The notes below the pieces were generated by a model that saw only the letters and a list, made by a program, of their open reading frames with translations, made no database searches and was not told where the DNA came from. A stretch of DNA of 64,000 bases from Piper betle (lineage: Eukaryota; Streptophyta; Magnoliopsida; Piperales; Piperaceae). The stretch covers positions 1 through 64,000 of the forward strand of contig JAURVB010013563.1 in assembly GCA_033002965.1 (NCBI GenBank). The letters are read 5' to 3'. The position numbers were made by a program, and so were the translations under genes. Below, one piece after another: positions 53,033 to 64,000 of this stretch (the first letter of the stretch is position 1; every line of letters begins with the position of its first letter).

Positions 53033-56000
53033 TTGCATTCCTTACTATATGACACCTCGGACCTTGATGAAATCACAGTTTAGTTTGTTCTAATTGAAAA
53101 AAATCTTGACCTACTTATATCTCATGCATTGCATTTTACACATTTGCAACTTTGTGATCTTTAAAGTATAAAGTTATAAACCAAGCAGTTCAAACACAAG
53201 GAAAAAAAGTATAAAAGACAATATTGCAGATTATGATCAGCATTTCTGTGTATGAATTAGTCTTTGAAGAAGGTATGAACAAACTACTCACGCGTGTTAC
53301 TTTAAGAAAGATACAAAATATATACACCACACAACCAAGCCAACCTAGTTCACCTTTTTAGAGCTATTTATATTAATAAAATTGCTAGTCATAAAGCTAG
53401 AAATTTTAATGAATTTCAATGGTGTTTGTTAACTATGCAGACTTTCTTTCCATTATTGACACCATTTAGTTTGCAATACTATACTTGTACTAGAACACTT
53501 ATTAGCCTCTTTTTTATTTTAATTATCGTGCTACAATAATAAGGTTAACTCGGTCATTCTTTGAGTGTTGTAAGTCTCAAGTTCAGGTAAAGGAGGAAGG
53601 TTGGCATCAAGAAAGACACCCAATCATCCAAAATTTTATTACTTACAATTACAATAGATTGAAGTTTAGAATTCACGCTTCTAGCATTCTTAGGTATTCC
53701 TAGGTATCCGATAGAAGAAAATGAAAAAAATCATGCTAGCATTGCAAATTACAAGCTCATTCAATCATTATCAGCCCACAATATCAAATTAACCAACTCA
53801 AATTAATTATGCATAAAAGTTGATCCAAACAAGTTGCCAATAAAATTATATCTCAATATTGTTGAACTTCCAAATTAAATATTTGTTACTTAGAGCCTCA
53901 TTCCATTAATATCATCACCTCATCAGTACAAGGAAGAATAGTATTTGTTATACAAAGAGAATTCTTATGAAGCAATCTAGCTATGACCTGGCCTTCACAT
54001 TCACATATAATTCTATTATTACTTTCAAGGTAGAGGCCCTCCCCAAGATTAGGGAGATGGATTCCCAATCAACCATGCCAATAAAAAATGCTACCAGCCA
54101 AAATGCTAATCATCTTCATCTAATCTTCTTCCAAAGTACACTTACCATTATATAGCAATTACAGCTTTCTTGTTTAGTGATCTTTGGCTCACCAAGTACT
54201 TGCCAACTTTTGGCTTTTTTGCAATTCACAACTTTGGACTTTTGCAAGGCTTGCTTTTGTAAGCTGATTTAGTTTTAATCCTAATTGATGAGTTATCTTA
54301 TGATTAGATGATCTTTACTTTGTAGGCCAACCAGCATTCTCAACTATGTTAAAGCCCATTAGCAAGAATAGCTTAATATTTTCATTGATTAATGATAACA
54401 TAGTTGGATCTTAGGTAATGAAAATCGGCGGGGAGGAGTAGCATGTGGGAATGTTTCAATGTTTTGTATTTTTTTACATGACCCAGATCAAGAAATTGGA
54501 TCAAGGTGAAGATATAAAAATGATTTGATAGAAAGGAGGGAGCATGGAAGCAGATGGGGATTCTGATTGACAATTTGTTAATGGAGGTTCCAACTAATAT
54601 GAATTATTATTGACAATGGCACATGGTTCAATATGGTTGTGGGTTAGAGCATCTTCATTGTTGATATGGAGGATTGGCCCTCTTTGCTATTTTTTTCTTT
54701 TTCTTTTTCATGGTTAAGCGCAAGCCCTGATTAGGGAACAACTCTAAAATTGTTTCTTTGTGAACACAGAAAATTTCCTTATAGGGTATTTGGCCATGTT
54801 GTTTTAAGGCTATTTATTTGAAAAATATGAAATTTTAACAATTACAGTTGTTTGGTAGAAGTTGGTAAAATATAAAGTGGTAGTAGCACTTTTCAAAAAC
54901 CTTCAAAAAATGTAACAAAATAAAAAAAGGCCGGTTGGTTCCTTTTTATTTTTTTCAAATACTTGAACAAAACTCCTTCAATAATTTTAATCATCAAGCG
55001 TTAATTTATAAGTTTTGTCGCTTTTATAATTATAACAAGAAAGATTGGCAAAATTTTCTTGAGATTTCATATAAAATTTTACATTAATAACATCGATAAA
55101 CCCTTAAAATATAGGTACCTTGTATGCCATGACAAATTTTAGCCTTACTCATATATCATTATCATTGAGGGTCACAAAATTCTATGTTCAAGATCTGTTA
55201 TTTATTAGGGTCTCAAACTTTGGTGAAGCCAAAGAGTTGCACACAAAAAAATTCTATGAAGGGATTTTCCCAGCTTCGCCCCTATGGGCTTTTGATAAGC
55301 ACATGTTTGGGCTGAGAGGCACTGGGTTTAGGCTTGGTCATAAATGGGCTTCAAGCCCATATCCAAAACATAACACCTTCTATATTGCTCCAGTTTTGAA
55401 GGCCCATTATATCATCAGAATCATGAATCCTTCATCAATTATTTTAAAAGTCTCCCAAAATATTGATCATAAATCATCCTTATTATATTATATATAAGAA
55501 AAAGAAGTAAGCAATAAGGCTTCGGCTATAATATATTTCCTAAAAATAGCACTTAAACATGTTCTACTCAATCGATTCAAATTGGACCGTGATTTCCCGA
55601 TTTGGGTTCAAAACAAATCAAATCATTTATCTTGATATGTGCCAAACTTGATCGAATACGGAAACAAATTTCTATTTCCACCCCCAAAAGCAGCCAAAAT
55701 CTAAAATTAGTTAAGAGGCCTCTTATAATGACCTAGCACAAATACAAATTAATAGACCCAATTATTTTTTAAAATTCTTAGTCAAAATTAAAAATCATAA
55801 GTATATCTCCACTAATATATTAGAACTTATTCTAGTAAATATTATATATAAGGTTAATTTTTTAATGAGATTTTATATTCTAACAATTTTAATGAATTTT
55901 CATCTTCAAAATTCTTTTCTACAGTTCATAGACCTAATTTGTATGTCCAGACTGACCCTCATTATTGAAAGCGATCCTGAGTTTATTCATGACTTTATCA

Positions 56001-56760
56001 TCTAACGCAGTCTCGCTTTGGCCGTGATATAAATTGTAATAACTTATGAGCCTAATTATTTTTTCTAAAGTGATTAACTGAAATTGAAAATCACAAGTAT
56101 ATCTCCACTAATATACTGAATCTTGCCTAGTAAATATTAAGAGCGGGGCTAATTAATTATTTGGGAGCTCTTAGATCTCCATTTCACCAAAGAAGGGGGC
56201 CATAAAAGCATTTGCATTGAAGGTGTACCCACGAGTGTTAAGATAGTCATCAGATGGAAAGATGGCCACCACAGTTCTGAGAGACTTGTGCTCAAACAAG
56301 ATATGGAAGTACCTCACTTGAGAATTGGTTTTCAACATGCAAACTTTATGAACTCTAAGTGCAAGAAAAAGAACTGTACAAATGCCAATAATGCTCATTT
56401 TCCTAAGAGATCCAACAAATGGAGAGTTGCAAGATTCAATGCAAACACTATTTCCTGTTTTCTGCAATTTGGCCGCGATCAAATGCTACAGTAAATCTCA
56501 AGGTAAATTCTTGACAACAGTCTCCTTCTTAGCATGGCTTCTGCGCATTCAACACATTAGCCATGAAGTGGGAAAACCATTGAATCATTCTCAAACTCCA
56601 AAACATAAAATGATGCTCTTCAGTCTCCAGTAGTTACTTATTATAAAATGTAACCATTACAATGATACTTAAGATTCAATCAACCAGTCGTATAGAGCAT
56701 TACCAACAGCACATTTATACACTATTTGAACAATTTTACGTAATGTACTGCTGTTAAAAG
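53031..56760. other. AT-rich intergenic stretch, nothing recognised
   Basis: No conserved coding frame, RNA gene or complete transposon end seen. The frame at 55120-55497 lacks family resemblance. Confidence 0.5.
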
Positions 56761-56800
56761 GCCACATCTTCAACAGGATTGTCATCGACATTCTTTTTAA

Positions 56801-59800
56801 TCAATTCTTGGTAGACGGCAAGCCGGCAACAACATCGTCTTCAATCCCACATTCATTTGTTTCTCCCTTGATCATGAAATAGCCATCCTGGTAATATGGT
56901 CATATATATAATGTCAGTATCAGCTAAACCAGTTGCAAGTGTTTAGTTCTTAACCTTCGTAGAGGTAGAACCATCCTTCATCCCAACTTATATTCCTCTG
57001 GTTTGCAAGAAGCTCTATGAAAGAAGGGAAAAATTAGCTTTCAGAATTTATAGGGGATGGAAGATCCTGGCTACTAAAATATCACATTAAGATACAGACC
57101 CAATAATCGGTTCCATTTTCACTGGTGCCCCAGCCAACTAGCTTCACAGCATGGCCACCCATGATACCCCCAGTTATATGCTGATAAACACCAGATTTGC
57201 AGGGCGCAAAATCCTATAAAAACAAAGACTCTAAGTTGTAACCGTAACACCAAGATTTCAAGACTCACGTATACAATATAGCTATACAGTAAATCACTCT
57301 AAAAATATCTGATAATGGCAAACAGTAAGGGTAAAACTTGGATTGGGGATGTAAAACATGTAGATTTCACTGTTTTGTACTATATTTCCAGCTAATAAAC
57401 AATTTGAATATAAGAAAACTTAAGAAATTTTTTTAAAAAATATCCGAATACATTTGCGTAATAAGAAATGGACGTGTATTAGCATTTTAACACTTTTTGG
57501 AGTTCAAACAATACTAGCTACATATTTTAAAAGTAAGAAATAATACTAGGTGCAGAAATAAAATGTTTAGCAACCTTTGCCATCTATGTTATTGGTGAGT
57601 AATGTTGATTCAATTTAATAGAGAGAGGCATTTAGTTAACCTCGTAAACTGTGAATGCAACCTCCGCAGGTCCGTTGGTGTAGACTTCTGCCATGATAAT
57701 ATGTGGATTAGAACTAATTCTGAATGTACTAGCACTGTAGTGTTTGGACTCTACCCACAACCGGTTCTTCACTTTGCACTTTCTTTCACATTCAGGGTTT
57801 GCATACAATGGTACACAACCAGGGTGAGCACAGCCAATTTCATCGCGGGGAGCACTGCCAATATCCATGAGTATTCATCATAAATGATATCCGTGATATG
57901 ACGACGTCAATCCTTGAAGCTTGACCATGAAATCGGATGTAAGACGAGAACTTTGCAAACAAATCAGAATTAAACAATTTCTGACCCTAATAGATTTGTT
58001 TTAACTACTTAATACATACATATTAAAAAAGCAAATATAATAAGTTTTCAGCAATGGCCTTCATATACTTGAATATAATCGTAAACCACGAATCAAGAAT
58101 CACATAAACGTTTCAGAAGAAACATTACACATGCACAATACAATTATAGATTATAAAGCCTATGACATGAGTCAGAGTTTTACATTAATGAACCAGTTGG
58201 TTCAATCATCGGTTCAAGTCTAATGAGTTTCATGAACTCCATACTGAGTTGAAGCCGGTCGTGAATTATGAGCGATGAGGGTTAGGTGCATTTAAGTATA
58301 TAATGATAACATTAGAAAGATGATAAGAAATGAGTTATCCGATTATATAACAATATACAGTTATCTTTTTTTGTATTTCATTGTAAAATTATTTTGAGGC
58401 GAATAACACATTAGGACGTACTATAGAGTAGTTTGAGCGGGTTATTAGTTATACAACATGTCATTGTGATATTATGATGTATATTATATTTTATGATATT
58501 TTTTCCTTTTTTGGATTTTTTAGGATTTATTACGAGTTAGTTATTATTTTTTAACTCGAGTCTGAATCAAGTTAAGTTTCATTTATGAGATTGCCCCCGA
58601 TACCTCCTTCACAACTTTTCTCCCCCAAACCCTAAACACCGCCCTTCACCAACCCTACCCTCACCGTCGACAACCCTTTTGACCGCCGCACCATTGTCGA
58701 TATCGACGCTGTCGCCCGACCTTCACGAGGCCCCGACACGGCGAGATTACGCCACCCGTCCTGACGTCAATTCACTGCCGTGCACGCTGCTCCGCCGCCA
58801 TGCTGCCTCCCCTCCCCCTTTGACCCCCAACCATTTTGCCCCATACCTAGTGCCGCCGCCGAGGCCAGTCAAAGGCTAATCGAATGACCAATCAACCCTG
58901 GCCGACTCATTGTCGTTGTTGTTGCTATCCTCACCACCACCACCATTAGGTCAAGCTCTTCGAGCCGGTGCCAAACCATTGCCCCGATTTCCTCGCTAAA
59001 AAAGTTACTGGAAAACCACTAGAAAGCTCCTAGTAAACCATCGAAAATTGCCAAAAAAACTAATGAAAATTGTCAGAAAATTGGATTCGCTGAAATTCAT
59101 TGGATCTTCCACAAATTCATCAAGTCAAACCCGATCAAACTTTGGATGCAATCGGGTATCGAATTCAAGTCCCGATTGCCGATGACACAAGATATAATTA
59201 ACTCCGATTTAATTTCTTAAAGGTGATAATTATTAGCACAGTATGTTAGGATTGATGAATTGATGTGTTAGATATTTTTATTGTAAATAAAAATATGAAT
59301 TTCTTGATTTAATTGTATCAAAACGAATGTTAAAAAACTAATTAAGTAAATTAAGCAAATATCGTAATCTAATCAACGTAGCATTGAAAATCTTATGTAG
59401 ATTGATGTATGATTGGTGTGAGTGTGTCTTGCTATGTGTGTGCTATAGGATGTGTGAATACATTATAAACGGGTGTTGGCTTTTAGTTTAATATGTAGGT
59501 ACGGAGTAGGAACTCGCTGCTTAGGCGCGTGGACACGATTGAAGCTTCTACCAGGTTTGTTTAAGAGTTGCTTTTGATTTGACTTCTATTCTCTGTTATA
59601 TTTTGTTTTAACAGGTAAGTGGATGTGTCGAGTGGTGATTTATTGTATCCCACTCCACACAGGCCATCTAGTCGTATGAAATTTCTGGATTAATAACTCT
59701 CGAGGATAAGATCCCTGAAGTTTGTTTTCAAAAACTCAGATCTAGATCACGATGCCTTCAAGCCTATTATATTAAAATCCCTACCCTTGCCTATGTATAT

Positions 59801-61839
59801 GTGGTTTTTCACATTTTTAGTGAGATGTGAGACGAGGGAAAACAAATGACCGTGTCTTAAGATAGGGCTTATGTTTGTTAAAGCGGACTATGGAATTGGT
59901 GAGTATTCATTCCATCCCTGAGGGATCATGATAACTCTACTTTTGAATTCCTCAAACCCAGAGAAAAGTATAGGTTTACGGGTACTATTATGCAGCGCAT
60001 GTCTAGACTTATGATTTTAAAAGGTATTGAAAGCGTATGCCTAATAGTACTTGACCTCTGTATACAGGACTAGGAGTGATATGAAGAATGTAAAGGGCTG
60101 AAAAAATAGAGAATGATTTTCTCATGCGAGGGATACTTTAAAGTGGTTAATGAATGAATGAGATAGAAAATAGATGTTGTTGTGCGAGGTCAATAATTCC
60201 TAGTTATTGCCTTTATGAAAATTCTATGAGAAAAATTAATGAGGTTTTCATTTAACGGGATGGTCTGTTAGCTTATTATTAATTATTTTTGGACCGCTAA
60301 CATATATTATTGACGAATTTTTATTATTTATGTAAATGAGAATTACGAGGAATGAGTGATGTCGTGACTATGGAGGAACAATACTGAAATTGCACGCACG
60401 TACTGCCGAGTGTAATTGATGATGATGATGAGTGTTGAATTGTTTGAATAATGAACTTTGAATGTTATTTTGTAAATTGATATAAATATTTTGCATGTGA
60501 ATGAAATTGATAATGGAAATGAATAAGGTGAGTAATAGAGTTTAGACTTCGCTCAGATGATGAGAGAATAAATAATAACTAGAATATGATGGAAATGTTG
60601 GATTTTGACTATATTTTTTATTTTTATTGTTGTAAATATATACTGCTTGTTGTTGATAGGGTAGTCTCTATTATACTTTTAAGGAAAACTCTGTCTGTCT
60701 TATTTTAAAAATAGATATTTTCTTTAAAACTTTTTGTTTGTTTGACTTCTTTTATACTTGATTGCATATTATAACATGCATGTATGACAATGTTAGGACC
60801 CAAACTTTTCAATTATGCTTTGTATGTTATATCACCATTTTAAAACACTAATGGTAGATCCTGATCGACTTAACCAAATTAAGTAGATTAGCGAACGGTT
60901 CATCGCTGGTAACATTTTTGGGTTGGTTTACGAGTAAACCGAAATGAGGTGTTACGGTTCTGACATAATAAATGAAATGTGAATTACATTTATAGAGAAA
61001 TGTTTAATAGGAATTAGTGACGACTCAATCAACGTCAAAATACTTCTAAGCACGGTAGGGATAACCACCATCACAGCCATCACCACACATAAAACCACAA
61101 CATGCTAAGAGGTCTTTGACAGAAAGTGTGATATTCTGCAACATGAGCATATTGCCTTAGAAAATGTATTTCACCAACAGAGAAGCTTCTTCACTTTAGA
61201 ACTTTTCATTGAATAATATAAATTTTTGAAGCATTCGAAGAAACCATGTTAAAATGAATGCAGAATCGATCAGAGACTGACTCCACGGCACCAAAAGCCC
61301 AGCAAGATCGACAATGCCCCTGAACATTGGACATAGTTCTGTTGTCACTACATACGACATGTCTTTTCTTGGAATTTGATAGGCTTTGAATCAAATTAAG
61401 AGTGGCATTTCTTATCCAAAATCTATTGAAATTGGTGCCCAAATCGTAGTTGCAAGGCTCGATTTAGATCTAAATGAGTCGTAAATCTTTAGGGTAGCAT
61501 GGCTGATCTATTTCAGGTATGCAAAAATATGACAAAAACAAAAACAGAAGTAGGAGAAGATAGCATACCGCATCTATTTCAGGGAGAGAAAAATAAAAGG
61601 GTATATTGGCAGGAGAAGTTAATTAGTTCTAATATATGTTTGGCAACTCATTATTTATGCCAAATAAAAAAAGACAACTGACCAAGTATTGTCCCAATAG
61701 AACTGCATTGTGCCCATTTTGCTCTCGCGTCAAACTGTTTTGGCAGTCCAAGTGATCTGGGATATCTTTTTATTGGAATGGACTCTAAAACGCTTCGAGG
61801 AGTCAGTTTGGTTCCAAGTAAATGCCTGAACTGCTCAAC
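56801..61839 (-). pseudogene. Cathepsin B-like cysteine protease, decayed
   Basis: Minus-strand exons: 61839-61678 (propeptide to VEQFRHLLG and FDARAKWAQC), 61319-61245 (active-site segment [14 protein letters not shown]), 61135-about 61054 ([18 protein letters not shown]), about 57855-57641 (AHPGCVPLY to EVAFTVYE), 57213-57100 (catalytic-His segment [15 protein letters not shown]), 57012-56950 (LLANQRNISWDE with the Asn) and 56887-56801 ([18 protein letters not shown], stop). The family is plant papain-fold cathepsin B, a vacuolar/apoplastic protease. Decay signs: the donor after the first exon is TT instead of GT; the family CGSCW is CRSCW; the Asn exon runs into a stop without an in-phase donor; the segment between GGYP and the HPGC exon is unrecognisable across about 3.2 kb; and no signal-peptide exon was found upstream. 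Catalytic Cys, His and Asn codons are still present. Confidence 0.82.
57900..61030. other. Insert-like 3.1 kb inside the cathepsin B remnant
   Basis: Contains a GC-rich Pro/Arg patch at 58600-58900 and a stretch (about 59243-60975) that starts TGTTAGGATTG and ends GAGGTGTTACGG, in the style of an LTR-derived sequence ending near a TTACG/TTACA word. No polymerase, no matching second LTR and no target duplication were confirmed. Confidence 0.3.
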
Positions 61840-61879
61840 CTGCAGAGAAGTTCACGTTTTGTAGGAATTCATTATTTAC

Positions 61880-64000
61880 AGCTATAACAAGTAACTTATC
61901 ACAAAACCAAGCAAATGAACTGTAGTTGAAGGACATGAGCAAGCAAACCTGCAAGTAAGAGGCGGAAGATAGAAGCAGAGAAGGGAGCTGTAATTTTTAA
62001 AGAAAGCTTAAAAGATTATTAGATTACGTGTTGGAAATGGAGACTCGGTGATAGATATTATGATCAACGATGATGATGAGTGGAGTAGGAGATTCACGCG
62101 GGAAAAGAAATTTTAAATACCTTATCATGCCTTCCTGTTCTTCCATTCTGGTACAGTTTTAAGTTTTCTAACAATTTTAATTCATACCTGATCTTTGAAT
62201 ATGAAATTTTCACAAAACCGAATTTTTTATTAAAATTCCCGATATTTAATAAAATATTAATAAAAAAATTACATTTTTAATATTTAGTAAAATATTTTAT
62301 TTATAATTTATAATCTAATTTAACCCGATTCGACTAGATTAGCCTGAATATACCACATACACCTTATAAATTTGATATGATAAGAGGTACGGTTTTTGAA
62401 ACTATGGATGTGTCTATAAGCATTTTAGGTGATTTAGATTCGAATCTAATTTACATATAGATGCTTGTACTCAAGGATTTGACGTACTACTTATTTGATT
62501 AATACAAATCTCATTAATTGAAAAAGATTAATTTAATTATTATAATAAACTTTTGAACACCACCGATTAAAGAAATTTACAAGCTTAAGTGCTACAAAGG
62601 GTTCGCTTTAACAAATGCTACAACAAATCCCCGACCTATTATTAATCTTATTCCCAGATTATTTTTATTTACTGGTGACATTATTTTTTATTATTCTAAA
62701 AATCTTGTTGAACAAAAGTCTTATATAAACGTATAAAATCTAACTTTATAAAACTTCAATTGTCGACACAAGCTCGGCCTAAAAAAGATTGCATATAGTG
62801 AATCCCAGGCCTTTTTAATGATGCATATATATGTCCACATAAAATTCAGGCTGATAAAAAAATAAGCAGAATTAGGTTAAAATTATATGATATATATATG
62901 ATATTAAAATGAACGTTATTAATCCTTAAAATGTGCAAATAAAATAAAAAAACAAAAATATAGGAAACAAGCCCACTGTGGTTGGGGATTTTCATATGCA
63001 AGAAATGTAAAAAAGAGGCCTTCCTTCCTATATTGAATTCCTTAAAAAAATGCGCAAAATGATTTTCATGGACTCACATGGATAGGAAAGAAAACCAATT
63101 TTGAAAGTCTATTCATGATAATGATGGAACACAGATATTGCATGGAATTTTGTTTCTTTTGTAAGGGGCATGTTCTGAAACTTATAAAACCTTAATTTAA
63201 AGAGTTCTCTTTCAATCAGTCCATTAGTGTAGGTCTTCAACGGGATAACCCTTAAAGCGAATAAAAGAAAATTCTCACTTTTACATTCATCACAAGTAAT
63301 TACCACCCAAGCAAACTCGGTGACAAATCTGTTCATGATTTGGTTTTACAACCTTCTCCCATCAGCAGTCTGGAATAACATCAAAATGCAATGGAATTCA
63401 TTGATACCAAATTCTCAAAACTATCTGACAAAGTTTGAGAATACTAGTCATTGGTCACAAACAATGAAGTGGACCATTTGTCTCATCCTTATTTTACACA
63501 CTCAGCAACAATACGTGCTAAGTCATCCTCACTCTGTAACCAACATTAAACACAACATTTCTGTTTAAATTTTTGCCCCACGAAGCTACAATGACGGACC
63601 TTGCAGGACTACATGTGCAGGCAAAATATCCCTCTATCCATACGCTAAAGACACCTTAACCAGATGGCTTGGCTTTTGGATTAACGATATGAACAGCCAA
63701 ATTATCAGTTTGAATGGGATTGTAAAGAGGGTAGAAGCTTTTTAACATGAAATATTATCCTACGATCCTTGACTATTCACAGCACTCAGACTCAACAATG
63801 AATTAACAACAGATAACGACATCAAAACAAGGACAGAGATCCCCATGTCAAGTAAACACTAAACCACTTTTACCTCAGTCAGACGGGCTGCCAACTTGCA
63901 GCAATTGCAAGAATCTGGAATGGATTCTAGAATTTGCATTTACGGATTAATTTCCTCCTGTGTCCAAAGCCTAGCACCATCATCACGTACTTTGGAAACA
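61880..64000. other. AT-rich right edge, nothing recognised
   Basis: No exon of the cathepsin B signal peptide or of another family could be identified. Short frames at 63109-63336 (minus) and 63320-63568 (plus) show no known domain. Confidence 0.45.

Noticed and set aside
59243..60979. Solo LTR
   Set aside because: TG start and a TTACG-like end are suggestive, but no target duplication or second copy is present to support it.

Overview
This window is plant nuclear DNA. It is AT-rich, with intron-split genes, GT-AG junctions and many non-autonomous DNA transposons. GC-rich 5' exons in the dehydrogenase gene and the GC-rich single-exon C2 gene fit an angiosperm, perhaps a monocot; the species cannot be named from the sequence alone.

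Layout. 0-8.6 kb: a GC-rich 33-bp minisatellite, a single-exon C2-domain gene (minus strand), then a five-exon CYP72A-type cytochrome P450 (plus strand). The P450 3' UTR has a ~265-bp second copy at 593-857, and a degenerate minisatellite follows the gene. 10-18.2 kb: a head-to-head pair, protein phosphatase 1 inhibitor-2 (minus) and the ARF-like GTPase ARFRP1 (plus). 23.1-25.6 kb: an eight-exon short-chain dehydrogenase/reductase of the TIC32/retinol-dehydrogenase-like group (minus). 28-42 kb: gene-poor, with paired AATCGG-rich elements carrying GC-rich cores, a probable CACTA element (32.8-34.2 kb) and a clearer CACTA element (40.0-42.2 kb) with a TAT target duplication and an internal ~839-bp tandem duplication. 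44.26-53.03 kb: a nest of elements separated by (TA)n tracts. 56.8-61.8 kb: a decayed cathepsin B-like protease (minus).

The most unusual part is 44.6-52.1 kb. Two ~440-bp inverted copies, each starting at a (TA)n tract with tandem hairpins, enclose about 6.6 kb. That interior holds an intact 620-codon FAR1/MULE transposase-like ORF lacking an evident FAR1 DNA-binding domain, a tRNA-like cloverleaf, a broken ERF-type AP2 domain, four consecutive exons of ATG9, and short direct and inverted filler duplications. Other elements built on the same double-hairpin plan, and one unrelated MITE, also sit exactly between (TA)n tracts. This suggests a family targeting TA microsatellites that has captured host gene pieces.

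Three otherwise well-conserved genes (P450, inhibitor-2, dehydrogenase) each have exactly one single-base frame break, while ARFRP1, the C2 gene and the FAR1-like ORF are intact. Residual assembly indels are the simplest explanation, although real pseudogenisation is not excluded.
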